Assembly: GCA_036379955.1 (NCBI GenBank)
Contig: DASVFR010000016.1
Coordinates: 11,821 to 75,820, forward strand
DNA: 64,000 nt
DNA from: VRUE01 sp036379955
GTDB taxonomy: Bacteria > Actinomycetota > Thermoleophilia > Solirubrobacterales > 70-9
Direction: 5' to 3'
How positions within the stretch are numbered: position 1 is the first letter of the stretch; every line of letters starts with the position of its first letter. The notes under the pieces are model-generated. The model was not told the origin of the DNA, ran no database searches, and saw only the letters and a program-made list of their open reading frames with translations. A program made the position numbers and the translations under genes. Of this stretch, positions 7,596 through 15,045 are shown one piece after another.

Positions 7596-8456
7596 TTAGC
7601 CGCGTCGCTTTAGACCGACTTTGCGGAGGCGCTTGGCGGCCAGCACTTCCTTGCGGTCGGGGCCTTTCTTGGCGGGGCCTGGGGTCTCCAGGGTGGCCGG
7701 CAGGCCCTCGAACCTTGGCTCCGAGAGGAAGGCCTCGAGGCCGCGTTTGCCCATCTCGCCTTTGCCGATGTTGGCGTGGCGGTCGCGGCAGGAGCCGAGC
7801 GGGGCGGCGGCGTCGTTGACGTGCAGGCAGCGCAGGCGGTCGAGGCCGACCTTGGCGTCGGCTTCGTCGACGACCTTGGCGAGGTGCGCCTCGCCGGTGA
7901 CGTCGTAGCCCTGGACGAAGAGGTGGCAGGAGTCGAGACAGAGGCCGAGGCGCTTGCCCGACCCGGCCAGCTCGATCAGCTCCGCGGTCTGGTCGAAGTC
8001 GCGGCCTAGCAGGCCCTTGTGGCCGGCGGTCTGCTCAAGGAGGAGGGGGCAGCTCTCACTGTCTTTCAGCGCCGCAGCGATCGTCTTTCCGGCTCGCCGC
8101 ATCGAGGGGCCAAGCGGCTCTTTGACCTGGGCCCCCGGATGCAGGACCACCCCGGCGGCGCCGATTTCGTCGCCGATGCGCAGCGCGTGGGTCAGCGAGG
8201 CCTGTGACTTCTTGCGCAGCTCCTTGTCCTTGCTGGCGCAGTTGATCAGGTAGACCGCGTGGATCACCACCGCTTCCACCGGCGAGCCGGCCATCGCCTC
8301 TTTGAACGCGGCGAAGTCCTCCGGGCCGTATTTGGTCGGCCGCCACATCCGCGGGCTCTGGTTGAAGATCTGAATCGATTCGCACCCCCGCTCCGCTCCG
8401 CGCTCGATCGCCTTCTCGAGGCCGCCAGACGTGGAGACATGCGCACCGATCAGCAT
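7596..8456 (-). CDS. nfo: deoxyribonuclease IV (AP endonuclease)
   Basis: Endonuclease IV cleaves the DNA backbone 5' to abasic sites in base-excision repair. At 286 residues it matches the usual length. It starts MLIGAHVSTSGGLEKAIERG, the canonical N-terminus. The metal-ligand motifs are all present: VVIHAVYLINCAS, GVVLHPG, LLLEQTAGHKG, LCLDSCHLFVQGYD, HVNDAAAPLGSCRDRHANIG and ATLETPG. Together they form the TIM-barrel tri-zinc site. The gene diverges from gltX across ~120 bases. A second base-excision enzyme (3-methyladenine glycosylase) lies at 59082. Confidence 0.96.
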   Translation of the reverse strand: MLIGAHVSTSGGLEKAIERGAERGCESIQIFNQSPRMWRPTKYGPEDFAAFKEAMAGSPVEAVVIHAVYLINCASKDKELRKKSQASLTHALRIGDEIGAAGVVLHPGAQVKEPLGPSMRRAGKTIAAALKDSESCPLLLEQTAGHKGLLGRDFDQTAELIELAGSGKRLGLCLDSCHLFVQGYDVTGEAHLAKVVDEADAKVGLDRLRCLHVNDAAAPLGSCRDRHANIGKGEMGKRGLEAFLSEPRFEGLPATLETPGPAKKGPDRKEVLAAKRLRKVGLKRRG

Positions 8457-8525
8457 CGATTCGCATCCTATGAGGCTGTCGTAGGTCGCGATATCGCGGA
8501 GCGGTCCTAGTCAAGGTGTGCTCTT

Positions 8526-8557
8526 CGCGACAGGCCCGCTTCGGCGGGCCCGTCGCG
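8526..8557. promoter_or_regulatory. UUCG-capped hairpin in the nfo-gltX divergent region
   Basis: CGCGAC-a-GGCCCGC pairs with GCGGGCC-c-GTCGCG around a TTCG tetraloop: 13 base pairs with one mismatch. It ends 21 bases before the gltX ATG at 8579. It lies between two divergent genes, so it does not obviously terminate anything. It could be a gltX leader structure if transcription starts upstream of it. Confidence 0.5.
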
Positions 8558-8578
8558 TTCTCGGCTCGCTGTGGAAAC

Positions 8579-9958
8579 ATGCCCTCGCCCTTGACCGACG
8601 AGACCCGCCAGCTCTTTCGCTTCGCTCCCTCGCCGACCGGTGCCCTGCACATCGGGGGTGCGCGCACGGCCCTCTACAACTGGCTCGCCGCCCGGCACGG
8701 TGGGGGGGAGCTGGTGCTGCGGATCGAGGACACCGACCGCGAGCGCTCTACCAAGGAGAACGTCGCCCAGATCATCGACGCGATGGAGTGGCTGGAGCTC
8801 GACTGGGACATCGGCCCCGTTTCGCAGGCCGAGCGGGCGGACCGGCACGCCGCCGCCCTGCGGCAGCTGCTCGAGTCCGGCCACGCATACCACGACTCGG
8901 CCACCGCGAAGGAGGTCGAGGCCTGGAAGGCCGAGCACGGCGCCGATCGAGGCTACCGGGGCACCCCGGTCGAAGAGGAGGGAACGGCGGTCCGGCTGGG
9001 CGTTCCCGACGAGGGGGAGACCGTCGTCCACGACCTGATCCGCGGCCCGGTCAGCTTTCCCAACCGCAGCTACGACGACTTCGTCATCGCCCGCGGCGAC
9101 GGCTCCGTCCTCTACAACTTCGCGGTCGCCGTCGACGACGCCGAGATGGGCGTGACCGAGGTGGTGCGCGGCGACGACCATCTCTCCAACACCCCGAAGC
9201 AGCTGCTCGTCCTCGCGGCTCTCGGCCACGAGGCGCCGCGGTACGCCCACCTTCCCCTGCTGCACGGGCCCGATGGCAAGAAGCTCTCCAAGCGCCACGG
9301 CGCCGCCTCGGTGCAGGAGCTGCGCGACGCCGGCTACCTGCCGGCGGCCGTGCGCAACTACCTGGCGCTGCTTGGCTGGGGCACGGACGACGACACCACG
9401 CTGATGTCGACCGAAGAGCTGATCCGGCGCTTCCGCGTCGAGGACGTCGGCAGGGCCGCCGCCATCTTCGACGAGAAGAAGCTGCGCTGGCTCAACGGTC
9501 GCTTCATGCGCGAGCTGCCGCTGGACGAGTACACCGCGGCCGTCGCGGCGCACATCGGACGCGACGCCGACGAGCGCTTGCGCAAGGCCTGCGCGATCGC
9601 CCAGGAGAAAGCGCAGACGCTGGCCGAGGTCTGGCCGCTGATCCGCTTCCTCTTCGAACCGCCTATGCCGGACGAGAAGGCCTGGGCGAAGGTGATGAAG
9701 GACGCTGCGCCAGCGACGCTCGAAGCCGCCCGCGCGGCTTTGGAGGGCGTCGGCGAGTTCGACGCGGCTGGCGTGGAGGGCGCGCTCGCGCCTTTGCCCG
9801 AACGGCTCGACGTCAAGCCGGGACGGGTCTACCAGCCGATCAGGGTCGCGATCACTGGCACGTCGGTCTCGCCCGGAATCTTCGAGTCGCTCGCCGTCCT
9901 CGGCCCGGAAGAATCGCTCGCCCGCATCGACGCCGCCCTCGCGCGCCTCCATTCCTAG
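8579..9958 (+). CDS. gltX: glutamyl-tRNA synthetase
   Basis: A class I aminoacyl-tRNA synthetase that charges tRNA-Glu, 459 residues from ATG 8579 (MPSPLTDETRQLFRFAPSPT). An upstream in-frame GTG at 8516 would add 21 residues encoded by the hairpin and lacks family support. The HIGH motif is GALHIGGARTA and the KMSKS equivalent is KKLSKRHGAAS. The catalytic domain has LRIEDTDRERS and VVRGDDHLSNTPKQL. The C-terminal helical anticodon domain ends near the stop. Because gatCAB is also present at 18758-21949, this enzyme may be non-discriminating and also charge tRNA-Gln; that is an inference from gene content. Confidence 0.96.
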   Translation: MPSPLTDETRQLFRFAPSPTGALHIGGARTALYNWLAARHGGGELVLRIEDTDRERSTKENVAQIIDAMEWLELDWDIGPVSQAERADRHAAALRQLLESGHAYHDSATAKEVEAWKAEHGADRGYRGTPVEEEGTAVRLGVPDEGETVVHDLIRGPVSFPNRSYDDFVIARGDGSVLYNFAVAVDDAEMGVTEVVRGDDHLSNTPKQLLVLAALGHEAPRYAHLPLLHGPDGKKLSKRHGAASVQELRDAGYLPAAVRNYLALLGWGTDDDTTLMSTEELIRRFRVEDVGRAAAIFDEKKLRWLNGRFMRELPLDEYTAAVAAHIGRDADERLRKACAIAQEKAQTLAEVWPLIRFLFEPPMPDEKAWAKVMKDAAPATLEAARAALEGVGEFDAAGVEGALAPLPERLDVKPGRVYQPIRVAITGTSVSPGIFESLAVLGPEESLARIDAALARLHS

Positions 9959-10061
9959 CGGACAACACCGCCCAAGACACTTCGACTGGTTGGACAAATG
10001 ACCGTTTGGCCCACCCTAATTTTGGGGATGGGCAAGCTAAACCGGGCGTCCTTTCCTGCCG

Positions 10062-11177
10062 ATGAGGGTGGCAACTGGACCCGCCATGCAGTCGACGAAA
10101 GCGCACACCAACGGCAAGGCCGAATCGGGAGTAGCCCATCCCAACGGCAATGGCGCCCACGCCAAGCCCGCCCCCGGTGCCCGCCTGGCGGCCGCCTTCG
10201 AGGCCGTCGAGAAGTTCCCGGTGCTGATGGAGTCCCGCGCACGGGTCGTTCGCGCCGCGACCGCTGAGACCTCGCGCGCCTCCGAGGTGATCGAGGCGGT
10301 CGAGTCCGACGTCGGCCTGGCGATCGCGGTGATGCGCTTCGCCAATCGCAGCATCGGTGCCGCCAGCGTCGTCGCCACCGTGCCGGAGGCGGTCGAGGCG
10401 ATCAAGCCGTCCGGAGTGCTGGCGGTCGCCGGCACGGCGCCGGTCTTCGACTTCTTCGAGCCCAACGGAAGCCGCGAGCTGCGGCCGGAGCGCTTCCGCG
10501 TCCACGCGCTCGCGACCCAGCAGGCCGCCGAGGAGATCGGCAGGGCGGTGGGCTGGGACGGCCGCGACGAACTTGCCCTCGTCGCCCTCCTGCACGACAT
10601 CGGCAGGCTGGTGATCTGCAACCTGCACCCGCGGGACCCCGGCTGCATCGACGCGGTCGCCAAAACGCCCGAGCAGCGGTTGCGGGAGGAGCGCAACAGG
10701 CTCGGGATCGACCACGCGGTGGTCGGCGGCGTGCTGGCCAGGCGCTGGAATCTGCCGCAGCGGATCGCCGTCGCGATCGAGCGCCATCACGCGCAGGACG
10801 CGACCGGCCTGGCGGCGCTCGTCGGCACCGCGGACATGGTCGCCCACTACGGCCAGGGAGAGGCCATCAGCCCGGAGCGCCTGCGCGAGAGCGCCCAGGT
10901 GTGCGGGCTAGAGCCAGACGCGCTGCGCGACCTGCTCTACGAGCTGCCCTGCTCGCACCGCGACCACTCGCGCTCGAACGAGCCCTGTCCGCTCTCGGCC
11001 CGCGAGCTCGACGTTCTGCGCCATCTCTCCGAAGGGATGGTCTACAAGCAGATCGCCGGCGAAATGCAGCTCTCGGTCTCGACGATTCGCACGCACCTGC
11101 ACAACGTGTACGGCAAGATCGGCGCCGTCGACCGGGCGCAGGCCGTGCTGACCGCGCGCGACCACGGCTGGATCTGA
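10062..11177 (+). CDS. HDOD-domain protein fused to a LuxR-type DNA-binding domain
   Basis: A 371-residue regulatory protein. An Ala/Asn/Gly-rich N-terminus (to ~residue 40) precedes an HDOD domain at ~45-290, with ALVALLHDIGRLVICNL and a later AIERHHAQ segment; HDOD domains are signalling modules related to HD phosphohydrolases. Residues ~305-371 form a LuxR helix-turn-helix (LSARELDVLRHLSEG, then LSVSTIRTHLHNVYGKIG). A Cys/His-rich linker (PCSHRDHSRSNEPC) joins them. The expected role is transcription control by an unknown signal. ATG at 10062 is used; ATG at 10086 is possible. It converges with a response regulator gene, and a structured repeat lies between the two. Confidence 0.87.
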   Translation: MRVATGPAMQSTKAHTNGKAESGVAHPNGNGAHAKPAPGARLAAAFEAVEKFPVLMESRARVVRAATAETSRASEVIEAVESDVGLAIAVMRFANRSIGAASVVATVPEAVEAIKPSGVLAVAGTAPVFDFFEPNGSRELRPERFRVHALATQQAAEEIGRAVGWDGRDELALVALLHDIGRLVICNLHPRDPGCIDAVAKTPEQRLREERNRLGIDHAVVGGVLARRWNLPQRIAVAIERHHAQDATGLAALVGTADMVAHYGQGEAISPERLRESAQVCGLEPDALRDLLYELPCSHRDHSRSNEPCPLSARELDVLRHLSEGMVYKQIAGEMQLSVSTIRTHLHNVYGKIGAVDRAQAVLTARDHGWI

Positions 11178-11193
11178 CTCGGGGGCGCGGTCG

Positions 11194-11283
11194 CCCGCGG
11201 GTCCTGTCGCCACAGGGGACCCACCGCCCTTCCGGTCGCTAAAGCGTCCTCAGGGCGGTTCCCCCTACGGCGCCACCCGCGGG
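11194..11283 (-). repeat. 90-nt structured intergenic repeat, copy A
   Basis: The ends are inverted repeats CCCGCGGGT (11194-11202) and ACCCGCGGG (11275-11283). Inside, GGGGA pairs with TCCCC, ACCGCCCT with AGGGCGGT, and CGCT with AGCG around a 2-base tip, giving one long hairpin. The reverse complement matches 28889-28977 with only about three differences. It lies 3' of two convergent regulatory genes. Confidence 0.8.
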
Positions 11284-11392
11284 AGAAGCGTCTTCGGGTC
11301 AGCTTCCGTCCTTGGGAAGCTTGCAGATAAGCGACTGGGCCCTGCGCGAGCGTCTCCTCGCCGTAGCGCGACAGGACCCGCGGGCTGGGGAG

Positions 11393-12013
11393 CTACTCGA
11401 TAAGGCTCTCTCGCAAAGCAATCGCCACCGCGTGCGTGCGGTTGCGGGCTCCCAGGCGCGCCAGGGCGTTCTTGGTGTGGGTCTTGATCGTTTCCTCGCT
11501 GAGGTCGAGCTCGCGGGCGGCGACGGTGGTCGATTCGCCGTTGGCGAGCAGCTGGAGGATTTCGCGCTGGCGCTTGGTCACCTTGCCGCGACTACCACGG
11601 GGCGGAACGTCCGGGTCGACGAAGCGCTCCTGCGACGCTGCCGCCCGCGCGGCGCGGCACAGTTCCTCGGTGCTGGCGGTGCGGGCGATGTAGGCGCTGG
11701 CGCCGGCCTGCAGCGCGGCACTGGCAAGATGGCGCTCGGCGCGGTTGCCGTGAGCGACGATCCCCATCGCGGGCTCGGCCCGCAGCATCGCCCTGATCGC
11801 ATCGCGGGGGTCGACGCCCAGCACCGTTCCGTCCGCGCCGATTCGCATGTCGAGGATCGCGACGTCGAAACCGCCGATGTCCTGCACGAGCTCGACTGCT
11901 TCGCCGCGCGAGACGGCCTCCTGGACCTCGAAGTCCTCTCCGAGCGCCCGGCGCATGCCGAGCCGGACGATCGGGTGACCGTCGATGACTAGGCACTGGG
12001 GACGCTCGTTCAG
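11393..12013 (-). CDS. NarL/LuxR-type response regulator with degenerate receiver
   Basis: A receiver domain plus LuxR-type helix-turn-helix (VTKRQREILQLLANGES, then LSEETIKTHTKNALARLG). The first ATG (11956) would delete the first receiver strand. In frame upstream is QCLVIDGHPIVRLG, and the only plausible start is CTG at 12013, preceded by GGAAG five bases before it; this gives 206 residues. D11 and D55 (VAILDMRI) match the acidic pocket and phospho-acceptor, but the second acidic residue is G, the Thr/Ser position is AHG, and the conserved Lys is replaced in AYIAR. The receiver may not be conventionally phosphorylated. No sensor kinase gene is adjacent. Function is confident at family level; the start is uncertain. 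Confidence 0.8.
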   Translation of the reverse strand: MNERPQCLVIDGHPIVRLGMRRALGEDFEVQEAVSRGEAVELVQDIGGFDVAILDMRIGADGTVLGVDPRDAIRAMLRAEPAMGIVAHGNRAERHLASAALQAGASAYIARTASTEELCRAARAAASQERFVDPDVPPRGSRGKVTKRQREILQLLANGESTTVAARELDLSEETIKTHTKNALARLGARNRTHAVAIALRESLIE

Positions 12014-12081
12014 AACCGCTTCCGATCTCTCGGGTTCGCTGACGGCTCCACTGCCAGCCCTGGAGCCTAAACACCGATCCT

Positions 12082-12099
12082 AACCGGCCTGGTCCGGTT
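12082..12099. promoter_or_regulatory. possible operator upstream of the Rrf2 regulator
   Basis: AACCGG-N6-CCGGTT is a perfect inverted repeat, 19 bases before the preferred GTG start of the Rrf2-family gene. A third AACCGG lies at 12111-12116. Self-control by Rrf2 proteins through such palindromes is common; binding here is inferred. Confidence 0.4.
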
Positions 12100-12118
12100 C
12101 GTGCGGTACAAACCGGCG

Positions 12119-12517
12119 GTGATCTCGATCACCTCGAAGTCCCGTTACGCGGTCGTGGCGATGGCGGAGCTGGCCCGTTCGGGCGAGCGGCCGGTGCCGA
12201 TCAAGGAGCTCGCCGAGCGGCGCGACATACCGGAGCAGTTCCTCGAGCAGCTCTTCTCGACCCTGCGCAGGAGCGGGCTCCTGACCAGCCACCGGGGGAT
12301 GAGAGGCGGCTACACCCTCGCCCGACCGGCCGAGGAGATCACCGTGCTCGAGGTCGTCCAGGCCCTCGACGGCAAGGTCGGCGAAGAGGCCGACGAGGCC
12401 GGCGGCATCTGGGTCGAGGGCGTCACCGCCCTGCGCAAGGTCTTCGCCCAAACGACGATCGCCGAAGTCGCCCGCCGCGAGGCCGAGGCCGCCGGGAGCG
12501 GCATGTACTTCATCTAG
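12119..12517 (+). CDS. Rrf2-family transcriptional regulator without Fe-S cysteines
   Basis: A 132-residue winged-helix protein starting MISITSKSRYAVVAMAELAR, the standard Rrf2 N-terminus; an in-frame GTG at 12101 would add six residues. The helix-turn-helix is PIKELAERRDIPEQFLEQLF and the wing is GMRGGYTLARPAEEITV. The region where IscR/NsrR carry three cluster-binding cysteines contains none; the whole protein has no cysteine. That resembles CymR, the Rrf2 member that controls cysteine synthesis together with CysK. The cysK-cysE pair lies 0.9 kb downstream, which makes a CymR-like role attractive but unproven. Confidence 0.88.
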   Translation: MISITSKSRYAVVAMAELARSGERPVPIKELAERRDIPEQFLEQLFSTLRRSGLLTSHRGMRGGYTLARPAEEITVLEVVQALDGKVGEEADEAGGIWVEGVTALRKVFAQTTIAEVARREAEAAGSGMYFI

Positions 12518-12526
12518 GGTCGCACC

Positions 12527-12925
12527 GTGCCGTTCACGCTCAGGAACATCAAGGAGGATCTGGAGGATGTCGGATCCAACTTCGACGGCGCGCCGAACCT
12601 GGAGTTTCGCTTGGCGACCCAGGCTCTCGAGCTCGAGAGATCCGGCCTTGGCTACCAGCGCATCCCGCCCGGGTATCGCTTTCCCTACGGCCACACGCAC
12701 AAGAGGCAGGAGGAGGTGTACGTGGTCTTGCGTGGCAGCGGCCGGATGAAGCTCGACGACGAGGTCGTCGAGCTCAAGGCATGGGACGCGGTGCGCGTCC
12801 CGCCCGGTACGTGGCGAGGCTACGAGGCCGGACCGGAGGGCCTCGAGATCCTCGTCATCGGCGCGCCCAACCTCGGCGAGTCCCCGCGCGAAGACGTCGA
12901 GGGCCGGCGCAACTGGTGGGTTTAG
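12527..12925 (+). CDS. cupin-domain protein
   Basis: A 132-residue single-domain cupin. The two motifs are visible: YGHTHKRQEEVYVVLRGSG, with His and Glu metal ligands, and AWDAVRVPPGTWRGYEAG, where Trp/Arg replace the usual second-motif His. It starts with GTG nine bases after the Rrf2 stop, so the two are probably co-transcribed. The substrate cannot be predicted. The stop codon overlaps that of the convergent membrane protein by four bases. Confidence 0.82.
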   Translation: MPFTLRNIKEDLEDVGSNFDGAPNLEFRLATQALELERSGLGYQRIPPGYRFPYGHTHKRQEEVYVVLRGSGRMKLDDEVVELKAWDAVRVPPGTWRGYEAGPEGLEILVIGAPNLGESPREDVEGRRNWWV

Positions 12926-13290
12926 AAGTCCCAGAGGTAGATGCAGCCGTGCATCTTCGCCGGCAGCCGGTCGCCGCTTCGCGAGCCGGCAGGCCTCCTC
13001 GCGTGCCAGCAGCCGATCCCGTTGGCGACGACCTCATAGACGACGTAGCCACCGCCGCTGCCGGGGTCGTCTTCGAAGAGGACGTGACAGACCCAGTTGC
13101 CGCCGGCATCGCGCTCGCAGCGGCCCGGATCGCCGATCGAGGGCAAGTTCGAATCGACCGAGTGGGCGAGGGCGTCTCCTTCAACGCCGAGCAAGAGGGC
13201 GGGGCGGAAGGCCAGCACAGCGAGCAGCGCCACGAATAGGAGGGCCATGGCGGCGGCCGCGACGACGATCGCCTGCTTGGGTCTCGACAT
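12922..13290 (-). CDS. membrane-anchored or secreted small protein, unknown
   Basis: 122 residues. Residues ~7-35 are a single hydrophobic segment after MSRPKQ, a signal anchor or uncleaved signal. The external part has four cysteines (GRCERD, WVCHV, IGCWHA, HGCIY) spaced for two disulfides, and ends IYLWDF. I do not recognise a family. It converges with the cupin gene, and its start lies ~75 bases from cysK, which runs the other way. Confidence 0.7.
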   Translation of the reverse strand: MSRPKQAIVVAAAAMALLFVALLAVLAFRPALLLGVEGDALAHSVDSNLPSIGDPGRCERDAGGNWVCHVLFEDDPGSGGGYVVYEVVANGIGCWHARRPAGSRSGDRLPAKMHGCIYLWDF

Positions 13291-13365
13291 TGCCGGCGGA
13301 GCATCGCACTACGCTGTCGACGTGCGCCACCTCACTTCGTGCGACCCCGCGCCGGGGTCGAGGCC

Positions 13366-14289
13366 GTGAACGTCCCGGACAATGCGGCTGCGGTCGTCGG
13401 CGAGACGCCGCTGATCGCCCTCTCGCGGCTCGGCCAGGGGCTGCCCGGCGAGGTCTGCGTCAAGCTCGAGTACCTCAACCCCGGCGGCTCGGTCAAGGAC
13501 CGGATCGGGGTGGCGATGATCGATGCAGCCGAGGCGGAGGGGCTGATCGAGCCGGGCAAGTCGGTGATCGTCGAGCCGACCAGCGGCAACACCGGGATCG
13601 CGCTGGCGATGGTCTGTGCGGCCCGGGGGTACGAGCTGATCCTCACCCTGCCCGAGGGGATGAGCCGCGAGCGGACGAAGCTGCTGCGCGCCTACGGCGC
13701 CGAGGTGCGGGAGACGCCTTCGCTGGGCGGCATGACCGAGGCGGTCGAGCTGGCAGAGGAGATCTGCGAGCAGCGCAAGGGGTTCATGCCGCAGCAGTTC
13801 TCCAACCCCGCCAACCCGGAGGTTCACCGGCGTACCACGGCGGAGGAGATCTGGCGCGACACGGGTGGAGAGGTCGGCGCCTTCGTCGCCGGGGTCGGAA
13901 CGGGGGGGACGATCACCGGGGTCGGTCAGGTACTGCGCGAGCGCAGCCCCGAGACCCTGGTCGTCGCGGTCGAGCCGGCCAGCTCGCCGGTCCTCTCCGG
14001 CGGCAGGCCGGGCCCGCACAAGATCCAGGGCATTGGCGCCGGCTTCGTCCCCGAGGTGCTCGATCGCTCGGTGATCGACGAGATCGTCGCCGTCTCCGAC
14101 GAGGACGCGCTGGAGATGGCGCGGCTCACCGCCCAGCGCGAGGGTGTGCTCGCCGGCATCTCGGCCGGGGCCAACGTGAAGGCAGCCCTGGAGGTTGCGG
14201 CGCGGCCGGAGATGGAGGGCAAACGGGTGGTGACGGTCGTCTGCGACTCGGGCGAGCGCTACGTGTCCCTACCCTTCTTCTCACCGTGA
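13366..14289 (+). CDS. cysK: cysteine synthase (O-acetylserine sulfhydrylase)
   Basis: A PLP enzyme that makes cysteine from O-acetylserine and sulfide. GTG 13366 gives 307 residues starting MNVPDNAAAVVGETPLIAL and has GGTCGAGG just upstream; GTG 13339 would add nine residues. K44 in NPGGSVKDRI binds PLP. TSGNTGIALA, the phosphate loop GTGGTITG and the C-terminal CDSGERYVS are all present. The TGA overlaps the GTG start of cysE, so the two consecutive pathway enzymes are translationally coupled, as expected for proteins that form the cysteine synthase complex. Confidence 0.95.
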   Translation: MNVPDNAAAVVGETPLIALSRLGQGLPGEVCVKLEYLNPGGSVKDRIGVAMIDAAEAEGLIEPGKSVIVEPTSGNTGIALAMVCAARGYELILTLPEGMSRERTKLLRAYGAEVRETPSLGGMTEAVELAEEICEQRKGFMPQQFSNPANPEVHRRTTAEEIWRDTGGEVGAFVAGVGTGGTITGVGQVLRERSPETLVVAVEPASSPVLSGGRPGPHKIQGIGAGFVPEVLDRSVIDEIVAVSDEDALEMARLTAQREGVLAGISAGANVKAALEVAARPEMEGKRVVTVVCDSGERYVSLPFFSP

Positions 14290-15014
14290 GTCGCTGGAAG
14301 AGACTGATCTCGGAGGTTCGCGCGGACGTCGCCGCCGCCCGCGACCGCGACCCGGCGGCGCAGAACGTCTCGACTCTGGAGATCCTGCTCAGCTGGGCCG
14401 GCGTGCAGGCGCTGCTCGCCCACCGCCTCGCGCACGCGATGAACGAGGCCGGGGTGCCGCTGGCGCCCCGGGTCCTCGCCTACGTCACCCGCGCGGTGAC
14501 TGGGATCGAGATCCACCCCGCGGCGAGGATCGGCCGCGAGTTCTTCATCGACCATGGCGCCGGCGTCGTCATCGGCGAGACCGCCGAGATCGGCGAGCGC
14601 GTCACCCTCTACCAGGGAGTGACGCTGGGCGGCACCGGATTCCAGCGCGGCAAGCGCCACCCGACCCTTGGCGACAACGTCACGGTTGGCTCCGGTGCCA
14701 AGCTGCTCGGCCCGATCGCCGTCGGTGACGGGGCGAAGATCGGCGCCAACACGGTCGTGATCGAGGACGTCCCTCCGCAGGCGACCGTGGTTGGCAACCC
14801 GGGCCACCCGGTCAAGGTCGACGGCCGCCGGGTCGAGGGGCCCGACGCCGACTGGATCCACCTGCCGGACCCGATCGCCGAGGCGATCAAGACGCTCTCG
14901 CAGCGCATCGTCGCGCTCGAGCGGCGGCTCGCCGAGCTCGATGGCGGCACGGCCCCGGACGGGGCCGCTACCGAGCTGCGCGAGCGCACCGGGCGCTCCT
15001 CCGCCGGTGGCTGA
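14286..15014 (+). CDS. cysE: serine O-acetyltransferase
   Basis: Makes O-acetylserine from serine and acetyl-CoA, the committed step of cysteine synthesis. 242 residues from GTG 14286, inside a GTGA overlap with cysK. The N-terminal helical part is SRWKRLISEVRADVAAARDRD. The left-handed beta-helix of hexapeptide repeats begins near EIHPAARIGREFFIDHGAGV, which holds the catalytic His, and continues through GVTLGGTG and GKRHPTLGDNVTVGSGAKLLG. The C-terminal tail (~70 residues, ending in RSSAGG) is longer than in many homologues; its last residues in CysE normally plug the CysK active site. Confidence 0.95.
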   Translation: MSRWKRLISEVRADVAAARDRDPAAQNVSTLEILLSWAGVQALLAHRLAHAMNEAGVPLAPRVLAYVTRAVTGIEIHPAARIGREFFIDHGAGVVIGETAEIGERVTLYQGVTLGGTGFQRGKRHPTLGDNVTVGSGAKLLGPIAVGDGAKIGANTVVIEDVPPQATVVGNPGHPVKVDGRRVEGPDADWIHLPDPIAEAIKTLSQRIVALERRLAELDGGTAPDGAATELRERTGRSSAGG

Positions 15015-15032
15015 CCCGGCCGGGTCCCGGAC

Positions 15033-15038
15033 TATGCT
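15033..15038 (+). promoter_or_regulatory. -10-like hexamer TATGCT for the UvrD-family helicase
   Basis: TATGCT ends seven bases before ATG 15046, with CTGACC 16 bases upstream as a possible -35. This favours ATG 15046 over ATG 15034, which overlaps the hexamer, and suggests a leaderless mRNA. Confidence 0.45.
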
Positions 15039-15045
15039 CGGGACG

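Noticed and set aside
11312..11992. 226-codon plus-strand frame opposite the response regulator
   Set aside because: Antisense of a gene with clear LuxR HTH and receiver features; the composition is not protein-like.
13290..15014. A 574-codon frame ending with cysE
   Set aside because: The first ~330 codons are cysK out of frame; CysE homology begins exactly at GTG 14286.
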